DNA of 64,000 bases, taken from contig NZ_CP090064.1 of the NCBI RefSeq assembly GCF_023100685.1, positions 1,860,001 through 1,924,000 on the forward strand, written 5' to 3'. Made by a program: the position numbers and the translations under genes. Source of the stretch: Proteus vulgaris (GTDB taxonomy: Bacteria; Pseudomonadota; Gammaproteobacteria; Enterobacterales; Enterobacteriaceae). Below are positions 1 to 8,200 of the stretch, in pieces. Position 1 is the first letter of the stretch, and each line of letters starts with the position of its first letter. A model generated the notes under the pieces. That model had not been told where the DNA came from, made no database searches, and saw only the letters and a program-made list of their open reading frames with translations.

Positions 1-132
1 GCGAGTGGTAAAGGCGCTCTTGCATCCGCTGATACGGAATCAGTAATTGGCTACTCTCAGGATGAAGTAACGCTAAAAGCTGATGATTTCATTCGTGTTC
101 GATTTCGTGTTGGCACTGTAGCTGCTGCGTAA
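1..132 (+). CDS. Phage head protein, C-terminal fragment (5' end outside window)
   Basis: An open frame enters the window and stops at TAA 130-132, giving the last 43 residues, ending in a short Ala run (TVAAA). It lies 16 bases before the capsid gene and shares its direction. In tailed phages this place usually holds a head decoration or capsid-stabilising protein, but the fragment is too short to assign. The call rests on position only. Confidence 0.5.
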   Translation, partial: ASGKGALASADTESVIGYSQDEVTLKADDFIRVRFRVGTVAAA

Positions 133-148
133 TTAAAAGGAAAAAACT

Positions 149-1267
149 ATGTATTTTAATGCTGAAACTTTAGCAACTAACAGTCATATTCGAGATCACT
201 GGAATCATGTTTGGGCTATTCGAAATATGCATAACGCTCAACAAAATCAAATGATGCAAGCGAATCAGCGATTCATGACTAATGAGATGTTAGTGGCAAA
301 CCAAGCGTTTATGGCTGCTAATCAGTTAGGTGGATTTTCTACAACATTTTGGGCTGAATTAGATAATCAAGTTATCCAACTGCGCAATCAAACTGATGGC
401 ATGGAAATCTTAGATGATTTAATAAGCGTTCAAACCGTATTGCCAATTGGTAAGACGCTAAAAATGTATAACATGGTCGGTGATATTTCTGACGATGTGG
501 CTGTAAGTATTGATGGGCAGGCACCATTTTCATTCGACCATACTAGTTACGATTCAGATGGAGATCCAATCCCTATTTATACGTCTGGGTTTGGCGTTAA
601 CTGGCGCCACAGTGAAGGCCTCAAAACCGTTGGCTTGGACTTGGTTTTGGATTCTCATATGGCAAAACAGCGTAAGCACAATAAAAGATTGGTTAGCTCT
701 GCGTTAGATGGTGATGCGTCAATTTCTGTTGATGGTAAGAAAATGCAGGGCATTCGAAACCACAGGAACACTGTAAAAATCGACTTAAAAACAGCATCTC
801 CTAGCGGTGGCTCGGTTGACTTACGCACAGCAACAAAAGAGCAGTTAATTGAATTCTTTGGTGCGAGTGGTGCATTTGGAAAGCAAGCTTCAGCAAACAA
901 GGTGTCTGCTTATGACATTATGTGGGTTAGTGATGAGGTTTGGTCAAACCTGAATAAGCCTAATATGGTTTCGTTCGGAGGTGGTAACACAATCGTTAAT
1001 GGCACCGTGCTTGGCGAGATTATGGCGTACATTCCTGTAAAAGAAATTCGCCGTTCATTCGCGCTTAAAGGAAATGAATTTATTGCATATGAGCGCAGAA
1101 AGGATGTTATTTCCCCTCTTGTTGGTATGCCAACAAATATTATCCCTCTTGAGCGTCGGCTACCAACGTCAAACTTTAACTTCATGTTAATGACGGCGCA
1201 AGGTATGCAAATCAAACGTGATGACGAACGCTTATCGGGCGTTATTTATGGCGGCGACCTGAGCTAA
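149..1267 (+). CDS. Phage major capsid protein (probable)
   Basis: This 372-residue soluble protein has an RBS (AAAAGGAAAAA) just upstream of ATG 149. Size, a Gln/Met/Asn-rich helical N-terminus (about residues 1-60) and its position before head completion genes fit an HK97-fold major capsid protein. The C-terminal half contains alternating beta segments and a conserved-looking RRxxVISPLVGMPTNI stretch (about residues 320-340) of the kind seen in phage coat proteins. I see no prohead protease site. The identification comes mainly from gene order and general family resemblance; a large head-decoration protein is the less likely alternative. Confidence 0.65.
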   Translation: MYFNAETLATNSHIRDHWNHVWAIRNMHNAQQNQMMQANQRFMTNEMLVANQAFMAANQLGGFSTTFWAELDNQVIQLRNQTDGMEILDDLISVQTVLPIGKTLKMYNMVGDISDDVAVSIDGQAPFSFDHTSYDSDGDPIPIYTSGFGVNWRHSEGLKTVGLDLVLDSHMAKQRKHNKRLVSSALDGDASISVDGKKMQGIRNHRNTVKIDLKTASPSGGSVDLRTATKEQLIEFFGASGAFGKQASANKVSAYDIMWVSDEVWSNLNKPNMVSFGGGNTIVNGTVLGEIMAYIPVKEIRRSFALKGNEFIAYERRKDVISPLVGMPTNIIPLERRLPTSNFNFMLMTAQGMQIKRDDERLSGVIYGGDLS

Positions 1268-1277
1268 GGAGATAGTT

Positions 1278-1535
1278 ATGGCTAAGTATGAAGTTATTAT
1301 CCCTTGGTATGGCACAGCTAAGGGTCAGGTAGTTGAATTTGAAGAGCTGCATCCAGTGTTAAAGCCAAATGTGCGCTTGCTTTCAGATGAAGCCGCTGCG
1401 GCATTAACACCATCAGTTGAGCAGGCTAAAAAGCCAACCAAGAAAGATCTAATCGAAAAACTCACAGAGCTAGGCATTGAGTTTGATGAGAAAGCCAAGG
1501 TCGATGAGTTAATTGCTCTGCTTCCAGAAGAATAG
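1278..1535 (+). CDS. Small phage protein with C-terminal HeH/LEM-like helical motif
   Basis: This 85-residue protein begins 11 bases after the capsid gene with a good RBS (AAGGAGATAG). The N-terminal 40 residues look like a small beta unit (YEVIIPWYGTAKGQVVEF). After a Lys/Pro linker, residues 54-83 (KKDLIEKLTELGIEFDEKAK) form two short helices of the HeH/LEM (SAP-like) type found in many phage head-region proteins. Its role is unknown; it may bind DNA or capsid. A terminator-like hairpin follows directly. Confidence 0.55.
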   Translation: MAKYEVIIPWYGTAKGQVVEFEELHPVLKPNVRLLSDEAAAALTPSVEQAKKPTKKDLIEKLTELGIEFDEKAKVDELIALLPEE

Positions 1536-1554
1536 CCGCGAAAGCGGTTTTTTT
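1536..1554 (+). terminator. Compact hairpin with GAAA tetraloop and T run
   Basis: Stem CCGC/GCGG closes a GAAA loop and is followed by seven T residues. It begins at the stop codon of the small HeH/LEM protein. A second GAAA-loop hairpin follows at 1557-1572. In a phage late operon it would be read through by antitermination. Confidence 0.6.
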
Positions 1555-1591
1555 ATGCCCTCGAAAGGGGGCTTTACTTTGTGAGGTAATC

Positions 1592-1990
1592 ATGATCACA
1601 AAAGAGCAAGCCAAAGAGTACCTGACAGGGCAGGGAATAGAATTGCCTGATTTTATTCTCGATGCACTTATTGAACAGGTAGGCAGTATTCAAGAGTGTC
1701 TTGATAAACGCTATTCATCGGCAACCGCAATATTAATCCAGATGTATCTGCTTTCACTCATGGCGCTTGGTCAAGGAGATAAGTATATCAGCTCACAAAC
1801 AGCACCTAACGGCGCATCACGCTCATTTCGATATCAATCGTTTGGTGATAGATGGAAGGCGGCCGCATCACTCTTGCGTAGTTTAGATAAGTATGGTTGT
1901 GCTAATGATTTAATACCAGCCGATCCGACTCAAACTGCTCATGCTGGCTTGTGGATAGCGAAAGGTGGCTGTATGTGCAGGGGGGCTTAA
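1592..1990 (+). CDS. Phage head-tail connector / head completion protein
   Basis: This 132-residue mostly helical protein starts at ATG 1592 behind GTGAGGTAATC. The helical repeats (EQAKEYLTGQGIELPDFILDALIEQVG, then a CLDKRYSSATAILIQMYLLSLMALGQG segment) resemble the helical head-tail adaptor family (HK97 gp6-like). It is followed by four small genes in the usual order adaptor, stopper, gp10-like, tail terminator. Its stop codon overlaps the next start (TAATG), which suggests translational coupling. The assignment is by size, helicity and synteny. Confidence 0.55.
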   Translation: MITKEQAKEYLTGQGIELPDFILDALIEQVGSIQECLDKRYSSATAILIQMYLLSLMALGQGDKYISSQTAPNGASRSFRYQSFGDRWKAAASLLRSLDKYGCANDLIPADPTQTAHAGLWIAKGGCMCRGA

Positions 1991-2328
1991 TGAGTTCAGT
2001 TGCAAATTGGGCGTATACATCATGGGCTACTTTATGGAAAGCAAAGAAAGACAAAAACGGTAAGCCAGTATTCTCTGATCCGGTTCATTTTCTTTGTGGC
2101 TATGGTAGTGAACTGAAAGCCGGAAAGATTGATATAGGCTCTGAAATCACCATCAAACTGGTGTTCTGGACTGAGTATGCTGATGCGAAGAAAGGTGATT
2201 TTATCGCTATCGGCACGCACTCAGGTGATCCGCTATCTGCCGGTGCTGACGAAATCAAATTTATCAAACGTGATGAGGATTTATTCGAGCATATTGCAGA
2301 TGACTACACTCTGATAACGGCGGTGTGA
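1990..2328 (+). CDS. Phage head completion / stopper-type protein
   Basis: This 112-residue beta-rich protein starts at ATG 1990, overlapping the previous stop codon by one base. I chose this start because GGGGGC lies just upstream; an upstream in-frame ATG at 1951 lies inside the previous gene and has no RBS. The sequence (GYGSELKAGKIDIGSEITIKL, then FIAIGTHSGDPLSAGADEIKF) suggests a small beta barrel, like phage head-tail stoppers. Function is inferred from order. Confidence 0.5.
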   Translation: MSSVANWAYTSWATLWKAKKDKNGKPVFSDPVHFLCGYGSELKAGKIDIGSEITIKLVFWTEYADAKKGDFIAIGTHSGDPLSAGADEIKFIKRDEDLFEHIADDYTLITAV

Positions 2329-2329
2329 T

Positions 2330-2698
2330 ATGGCAACAAGAGTAAGAGGGATTTCTCAGGCTAACGCAAACCTTAGGGCGCTTGTTGGTGACATACAAGG
2401 CAAGAGAGTTATGAGAGCTATTCAGTCTGCTTTGCTGATTGGTAGCGCTCAGGCGGCTATATACACACCTATTGACACATCAACGCTTATCAACTCTCAA
2501 TTCAGGGAAGTCACTGTTAACGGCACTCGCGTTACTGGTCGCGTTGGATATACAGCAAACTATGCGGTTTATGTTCATGATCCTAGAATCAAGCAAACCT
2601 TTAGGCGCTCAAGTGCTCGTAAAGAGTTCTTATCTCTTGGTTTTGAGGATGAGCGAAAGGCTATTGATGACGCAGTGAGACGGGAGCTTCAAATATGA
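2330..2698 (+). CDS. HK97 gp10-like tail completion protein
   Basis: This 122-residue protein begins one base after the preceding stop codon. The N-terminal basic helix (ANLRALVGDIQGKRVMRAIQ) followed by a central TPIDTSTLINS segment and a GRVGYTANYAVYVHD motif is the pattern of the HK97 gp10/lambda gpZ-like head-tail joining family. It overlaps the tail terminator gene by four bases (ATGA). It is expected to act at the neck during joining of heads and tails. Confidence 0.7.
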   Translation: MATRVRGISQANANLRALVGDIQGKRVMRAIQSALLIGSAQAAIYTPIDTSTLINSQFREVTVNGTRVTGRVGYTANYAVYVHDPRIKQTFRRSSARKEFLSLGFEDERKAIDDAVRRELQI

Positions 2699-3063
2699 TA
2701 CATGAGAAGTTTGAGCGCTACTTAAACAGAGGTAATTTACTCGATGGTTTCATTGTTCAAAGGTTTGCGTGGGACGAAGAAGAAGATACAAGACACCAGC
2801 AATATGCAGTTATTCAACCGGATGATAGTAGCGGTAGGTTTGCTGATTTGGGTGCTGATGATTTCGTGGCACTTATTCTTGTGTCTGCATGGAAAGACCC
2901 AGAACCAACAGTGATAAGAGCTAATGAAATTCTAAATTACGTTGCTAATAACTCGTTAGATTGCGAACTCAATTCAATCTACAACCTAGGTGGTCTACCA
3001 AGACCCATACCGACAGAAGAAGGTCGGTTTATCCTTAAACTTTCTTTCCGCTGTACATCTTAA
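2695..3063 (+). CDS. Phage tail terminator protein
   Basis: This 122-residue protein overlaps the preceding gene by ATGA. Size, mixed alpha/beta pattern (helix at 1-12, strands around QQYAVIQPDD, FVALILVSAW and RFILKLSFRC) and position just before the major tail protein fit lambda gpU-like tail terminators, which cap the tail tube and end its polymerisation. A terminator hairpin follows its stop codon. Confidence 0.6.
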   Translation: MIHEKFERYLNRGNLLDGFIVQRFAWDEEEDTRHQQYAVIQPDDSSGRFADLGADDFVALILVSAWKDPEPTVIRANEILNYVANNSLDCELNSIYNLGGLPRPIPTEEGRFILKLSFRCTS

Positions 3064-3080
3064 ATTAAATACATCTCAAC

Positions 3081-3103
3081 AGGTCGCTTATGCGGCCTTT
3101 TTT
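3081..3103 (+). terminator. Intrinsic terminator-like hairpin before the tail tube gene
   Basis: Stem AGGTCGC/GCGGCCT (one G-T pair) with loop TTAT is followed by a T run. It separates the head-tail joining block from the tail block and could lower read-through when antitermination is absent. Confidence 0.6.
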
Positions 3104-3127
3104 ATTTGCAAATAAAGAGGTTATAAC

Positions 3128-3883
3128 ATGGCACAATGCCCTGATGATAAAGGCCTAGTGATGGGTAACGCAGGTATTCTGCGCATTGCAAAAGGCTGTC
3201 CTGACCAAGTACCAGCACAAGATCAATTCCTGCGCTTAGGCGCACTAACAAGCAAGTCATTCGATTTCGGTATGGAGACAGTGACATCTAATGCTGATGA
3301 CACTAAAGGCTTAACTGAATCAATTGTTACTGGCGCTGACTTTACCATTAGTTTCGATGGTGAATTAAAGAAAGCTGGTGTAACCGGTTCTACTTCCGCG
3401 TTTGATATTGCCAAAGAAATCCTTGATGAAATCAAAGCAAGTCGCCAACCAACATATTGGGTTCAACTTGATATGAAAGGCGATGGCTCTGATGTTGTTC
3501 AGGGCTATATGGCTTTCACATCTTGGTCAATGGAGTTTCCAACAAAAGAAATTTCCACTTATTCAGGTGAATTGAAAGCCTATGACTCAGACACCGTTGA
3601 GTGGTTGCAAGAAGAAGTTGTTGTTGAAAGTGTCGCGGTAGATCCAGCTACTCTGTCTGTAAAAGTGGGTGAAACTAAGACATTTACTGTCAAATTTACC
3701 CCAACTGATGCGACGAACAAAAACTACACCGCTGTAAGCGATAAGACAAACCTTGCAACAGTTACTCAGCTTGTGAATGTAGTCACTGTACGTGGTGTTG
3801 CCGAAGGCACTGCAAACGTTACTGTCACATCTGAAGATGGCAGTAAAACGGCAAAATGCGTGGTCACCGTTACCGCTGTTTAA
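3128..3883 (+). CDS. Major tail tube protein with C-terminal Ig-like (BIG2) domain
   Basis: The protein has 251 residues. Residues 1-160 match the lambda gpV-type tail tube pattern, with alternating strands (SFDFGMETVTSNADD, ADFTISFDGELKKAG, EISTYSGELKAY). Residues about 164-251 form a bacterial Ig-like group 2 domain: VAVDPATLSVKVGET, then TVKFTPTDATNKNYT, TNLATVT, VRGVAEGTANVTVTS and a terminal CVVTVTA strand. Such add-on domains decorate the outside of siphovirus tails and may bind surface sugars weakly. The RBS (AAAGAGG) precedes ATG 3128. It is expected to be the most abundant tail component. Confidence 0.8.
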   Translation: MAQCPDDKGLVMGNAGILRIAKGCPDQVPAQDQFLRLGALTSKSFDFGMETVTSNADDTKGLTESIVTGADFTISFDGELKKAGVTGSTSAFDIAKEILDEIKASRQPTYWVQLDMKGDGSDVVQGYMAFTSWSMEFPTKEISTYSGELKAYDSDTVEWLQEEVVVESVAVDPATLSVKVGETKTFTVKFTPTDATNKNYTAVSDKTNLATVTQLVNVVTVRGVAEGTANVTVTSEDGSKTAKCVVTVTAV

Positions 3884-3932
3884 TATTACAAAGGGTGCTT
3901 TCTAGTGCCCTTGATAATATTCAGGAGGGATT

Positions 3933-4625
3933 ATGACGCCTATTTTAGAAATCGGTGAGATGGTTATCTCTACTGATAAAAAGGATTACTTATTTAGACC
4001 ATCGTTCATCAGTATGACAAGAATCGGTGAGCCTAAACAGATTGTGAGTGCGTATGGTCAATTAAATGGCACAGAGGTGCAAGATTTAATTACACGCGCC
4101 GTAATGAGTTACAGGGTAATTCCTGAATGGCTAATAAAGGCTATTACCAAGCCAACATACGGCCGCAATATCCTGCAAACTGCAATGATAGTGATGCAGG
4201 CGTGTTGTGATGATGATTGTTCTGAAATTATTGGTGAATGGAAATCAGGTAAACGAGGAATCGTCTATAAAAACGGCAAGATGCCAATTGATGACATTAT
4301 CGTCATTGCCAAAGAGCTATTCACTCACGGAATTATCGGTAAAGCTAAGATCCGTAAACTTCAACGCAATGAAGGAAAAAACGAATTCTCAGATGAGTTT
4401 ATGGCAATTGATTACATCAGCTCTGCTCGTGCCCACTTTGGCATGAACCGTGATGAAGCCGAGCAGTTAACCATGACTGAGTTTCAGATGATGCTCAAAG
4501 CTAAATATCCTGATGAGAAAGGATTCACTAAAGAAGAATACGACAACATCATTAAGCAAGATGATAAGCGTAATGATGAGTTGATCAATGGTAAGCGTCG
4601 ATTAGTGAGCAGGAAACGTAAATGA
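3933..4625 (+). CDS. Tail assembly chaperone (G/T-like regions in one frame)
   Basis: This 230-residue protein lies between the tail tube and tape measure genes, the place of lambda G/GT. The RBS is CAGGAGGGATT. Residues 1-150 form the G-like region, including a Cys-rich MQACCDDDCSE segment near 89. Residues about 160-205 (SSARAHFGMNRDEAEQL, MTEFQMMLKAKYPDEKG) resemble the T-like part that contacts the tape measure. Unlike lambda, both regions are in one continuous frame. A slippery heptamer A-AAA-AAC lies exactly in frame at 4376-4382, at the junction. A -1 slip there would give a short form of about 154 residues (stop TGA 4394-4396). Confidence 0.7.
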   Translation: MTPILEIGEMVISTDKKDYLFRPSFISMTRIGEPKQIVSAYGQLNGTEVQDLITRAVMSYRVIPEWLIKAITKPTYGRNILQTAMIVMQACCDDDCSEIIGEWKSGKRGIVYKNGKMPIDDIIVIAKELFTHGIIGKAKIRKLQRNEGKNEFSDEFMAIDYISSARAHFGMNRDEAEQLTMTEFQMMLKAKYPDEKGFTKEEYDNIIKQDDKRNDELINGKRRLVSRKRK

Positions 4626-4631
4626 GTTAGT

Positions 4632-4662
4632 TTGCTTTCTTTTGCATCACCATCTATATAAC
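4632..4662 (+). promoter_or_regulatory. Possible moron promoter
   Basis: A weak TTGCTT (4632-4637) and TATATA (4655-4660) are 17 bases apart; TATAAC at 4657-4662 is an alternative -10. It would start transcription just ahead of the lipoprotein gene, which also has its own terminator, the usual plan of a prophage moron. The match is modest. Confidence 0.35.
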
Positions 4663-4694
4663 ATAATAACAAATTAACTAACGAGGATGGTGTT

Positions 4695-5192
4695 GTGAGA
4701 AATGCGTTAATTATACTTTCATTTCTACTGCTGGCTGGCTGTGGTGATAAAGGCAATGAGAGCGCCTTTGGTATTAAATGGGATGAGAAAATATCAAACA
4801 TTTCATTTGTTGATAAAGATAAATGCGAGTCAAAAGATGAGGTTACAAATTGTGAGGTTGGCTCAGTATCTCCATTTAATAAGTGGTCAAGAAGTAATGA
4901 ATTAATATTTTTAAACGGCAGACTAGAATCAATAAAAGTCATAACCACAGCTAGCAATAATGATCCTAGCGATATGAATGAATTTAAAAACAATTTACTA
5001 AGTGAATTGGATTTTATAAGTAAATTTGGCGCAGGCATTGAAAAAATAGATGAAATAAAAGCTCAGTGCATTGATGGTAACTGCACTGAATATAGCCAAT
5101 TAATTAAAACCCAAAAAGGTGATGTCAGTATTTGGGTCACAGTGCCACCAACAACTATCTATCCGGTAGCAGTTACAACTTATTCAAAATAG
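4695..5192 (+). CDS. Phage-encoded lipoprotein (moron)
   Basis: This 165-residue protein starts at GTG 4695 with RBS-like ACGAGGA upstream; an ATG at 4687 in another frame reads only three codons. The signal peptide ends in the lipobox LLAGC with Cys16 as lipidation site; Gly17 and Asp18 follow, and Asp at +2 would favour the inner membrane if it were adjacent to the Cys. The mature part has four further Cys residues in pairs (CESKDEVTNC, CIDGNC), suggesting two disulphides. It interrupts the tail operon between chaperone and tape measure, with its own promoter candidate and terminator. I do not recognise the family. A role in lysogenic conversion or superinfection exclusion is inference. Confidence 0.7.
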   Translation: MRNALIILSFLLLAGCGDKGNESAFGIKWDEKISNISFVDKDKCESKDEVTNCEVGSVSPFNKWSRSNELIFLNGRLESIKVITTASNNDPSDMNEFKNNLLSELDFISKFGAGIEKIDEIKAQCIDGNCTEYSQLIKTQKGDVSIWVTVPPTTIYPVAVTTYSK

Positions 5193-5213
5193 CTAACAGA
5201 AAGTTCAGTCCAA

Positions 5214-5237
5214 CCCTGCCAATCGGCGGGGTTTTTT
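5214..5237 (+). terminator. Terminator of the lipoprotein moron
   Basis: Stem CCCTGCC/GGCGGGG with loop AATC is followed by six T residues, 22 bases after the moron stop codon and just before the tape measure RBS. Confidence 0.75.
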
Positions 5238-5255
5238 ATTTTTGGAGATCATAAA

Positions 5256-8200
5256 ATGGCTGATGTAGGTGAAATCGTTTATCAAGTTCAAATGGATGTC
5301 GGTCAATTACTTACATCTCAACGCCAATTAGAGCAACGCTTAAATCGCATGGATGATAGCTTCAACAGAACATCTAGAGCAGCGAATAACACTGAGCAGT
5401 CAATGTTATCTCTATCAAAAGTTGCTGGTGTTGTAGCTTCTGCATTGTCGGCTGGTGCGATCATTAACGCGGTAGATGAATGGGGGCAAATGGCTGCGCG
5501 TATTAAAATGGCACTCAATTCAGTTGAAGGTGACGTTGAGCGCTATGCAGAAATACAGCAACGATTCTTAGAGGTTAGTAACAGAAACGGTAAAGCTATT
5601 GAGACAACTCAAGAGTTATATGCTGGCTCTGCCACTTCAATGAAAGAGTTGGGTTATAACACAACTCAAACAGTTGACTACATTGAGTCTCTTTCTTCTG
5701 CATTCACAGCCAACGCAACTGGCGCACAACAAACCGAATCTGCAATGAATGCTCTTAATAGGGCTATGGTTATTGGTACATTGAAAGGCAACGATTGGCA
5801 CTCCGTTTTAAATGCCACGCCATCAGTTGTTGCTGATATTGCTAAAGAATTATCTCGTTTGCGGGGTGGTGTAAAAGTCACTGAAAACGATGTTAAGAAA
5901 ATGGCAATGCAGGGCGGTATCTCCATGAAGCTATTCGCTGATGCAATGATTAAGGCACGTGAAGAGAATAACGCTCTTGCTGACTCGATGGATAACACTA
6001 TTGCTGATGGTTTTACTAAATTAACGAACTCAGCTAAAGCCTATTATGGCGAGATGAACCAGACTCTAGGAATTACCCGTTCTGTTTCTGCTGGATTCGC
6101 TGTATTAACGGACAATTTCGAAAAAGTATCAATGGTTGCAAATGTGGCATTGGCAATTCTTGGTGCGAGAATGGCAGGTGCTTTATATTCGACTATAAAA
6201 GCCAAGATCAGTGATGTATCGGCATCAATAAACCAAACAACAGCGACATTAAACGCAGCGAAAGCATCTGAATATGCAGCAACAACGGCAGTAAGAAAGG
6301 CTCAGGCTGACTTATCATCTGCAAGATCTGCCGTTGCTCTTGCGCAGGCTGAATATAATGTTGCAAAAGGAACATTGGCTGAGGCAACAGCGCTTGATAA
6401 TTTAATCCTTAAAAAATCATTAGCTTCAAAAGCTGCGTTAACTCTCACTCAAGCAACTCAGGCACAAACTGCGGCAATGGCAAATTCTGCTACTGCTGCA
6501 AGGGCTGCGTCAGTATCAATGAACCTGTTTAAAGGCGCTCTTGGATTAGTTGGTGGGCCAGCAGGCGCTGCCATGTTAGCAGGTGCCGCAGTGTTGTATT
6601 TCTATCAGCAGGCAAAAGAAGCCAGAGAAAGTGCAATAAAATTAGCTGAAGGCGTTGATGAGCTGACAGCTAAAATGAAAGAAATGTCTAGAGTGCAAAA
6701 AGAAGCTGAAATGGCGGAGTTAAGAAAAGCCCTGCCTGAGTTAAACAATGAGCTTCTTAATGCAGTAATTGCACACTCAAAGGCAATTGGCGCAGTAAAG
6801 GATCTTGAGTCTCAAGTCGCAAAAGCCACTCCCGGAACTAGTAAATACACATCACTAACTAATCAATTAACCTCTGCGCAAGATGATCTGGCTATCGCGA
6901 CAAATAACGCACAAAAGGCAACAAATGATTACAGTAGAGCAAAAAGCACAATATCTTTAATTCAGGCAGACCTAAATGGCACGCTGAAACAAGGCGCTGA
7001 GTTATTACAGCGTGAAGCATCAATACTTCCAAACGCAGCGGCTGGTTGGAACTCTTATGGATTTTCAATAGAAAGAGCAACTAAAGCAAAGGCAGCATTT
7101 AGCCTACTTAGACCGGAGTTAGATTATGGGGGCGAGGATGGTAACAAGTTACTTAAGCAAATGGAGCGTCGCCTTGAGTTATCTAAGCTAGAAGGGGCTG
7201 AAAAAGCAAAATTAAATGCATTGTATGCTGCCGAAGATGCTGGTGTCTTTGATAAAGAAGCAATAAAAAACCTACAAGATTTAGCTGCTAAGGAATATGA
7301 AAACACTGAGGCTAAAAAACAAGGAATAAAAACAGCAAAAGAGGCGGCTAGTGCAGCATTAAAAGAAGCCACGGAAGCTGAAAAGCTGAAACAGAAGATT
7401 GCTGATGTAGCAAATGCGACAGAAGTTGCTAAATTGGAAACAGAAGGACTTGCTCGCGAAGCCGCCATTCTTGAAGCCGTTCAAAAACTTGGTAGTAAAG
7501 CAACAGAGAAGCAGATTGAAAAAATAACAGAGTTGGCTGGGAAGGAATTTGATTTAAAACAGAAAATCCAAGATAGGAAGGATGCTTTCTCTCAAAATCC
7601 AGAAGCAAAGGCAAACCAAGAATATAAGTTATCTCTCGAGCAGCTTGAAAGGCAACTTAAAGGTAATTTGGTTACTGAGGAAGATTACCATAGAAGAAGA
7701 GTTGAGCTAGCTGGTGAGTATTCTAAAAAAACAGCTGAGGCAAATGCTCAGGCTTCAGTTTCTCCAATTGAAGATAATAGGGCTCAGTTCGACCCTGTTC
7801 AGCAATTGAAAAATGAGAACGCTAAAAAACTAGCACTCATGGATAAGTATTATGCTGATGAAATGGCAATCATTGACCAGGCGTATGCAAATCAACAGAT
7901 CTCACACGAGCAATTTACGACAGCTAAACAAATCACTGACGCACAATACCTTCAGATAAGAACAGCACAGGAGCGTCAATTCAACGAACAGCAAACTGCT
8001 GCACAGTGGCAGATGTTAAGTCAGCAAAGCTTAGGTTTTGACATGCTTACATCTGCCGTTGACGCAATGTCTGGAAGCGCATCGAATGCCATTACTGGAT
8101 TATTGACTGGTACCATGACTGCTGCCGATGCAATGAGATCACTAGGTAACACGATACTAAACAGTGTTGTTAATTCCATTGTTCAAACTGGCGTTGAAAT

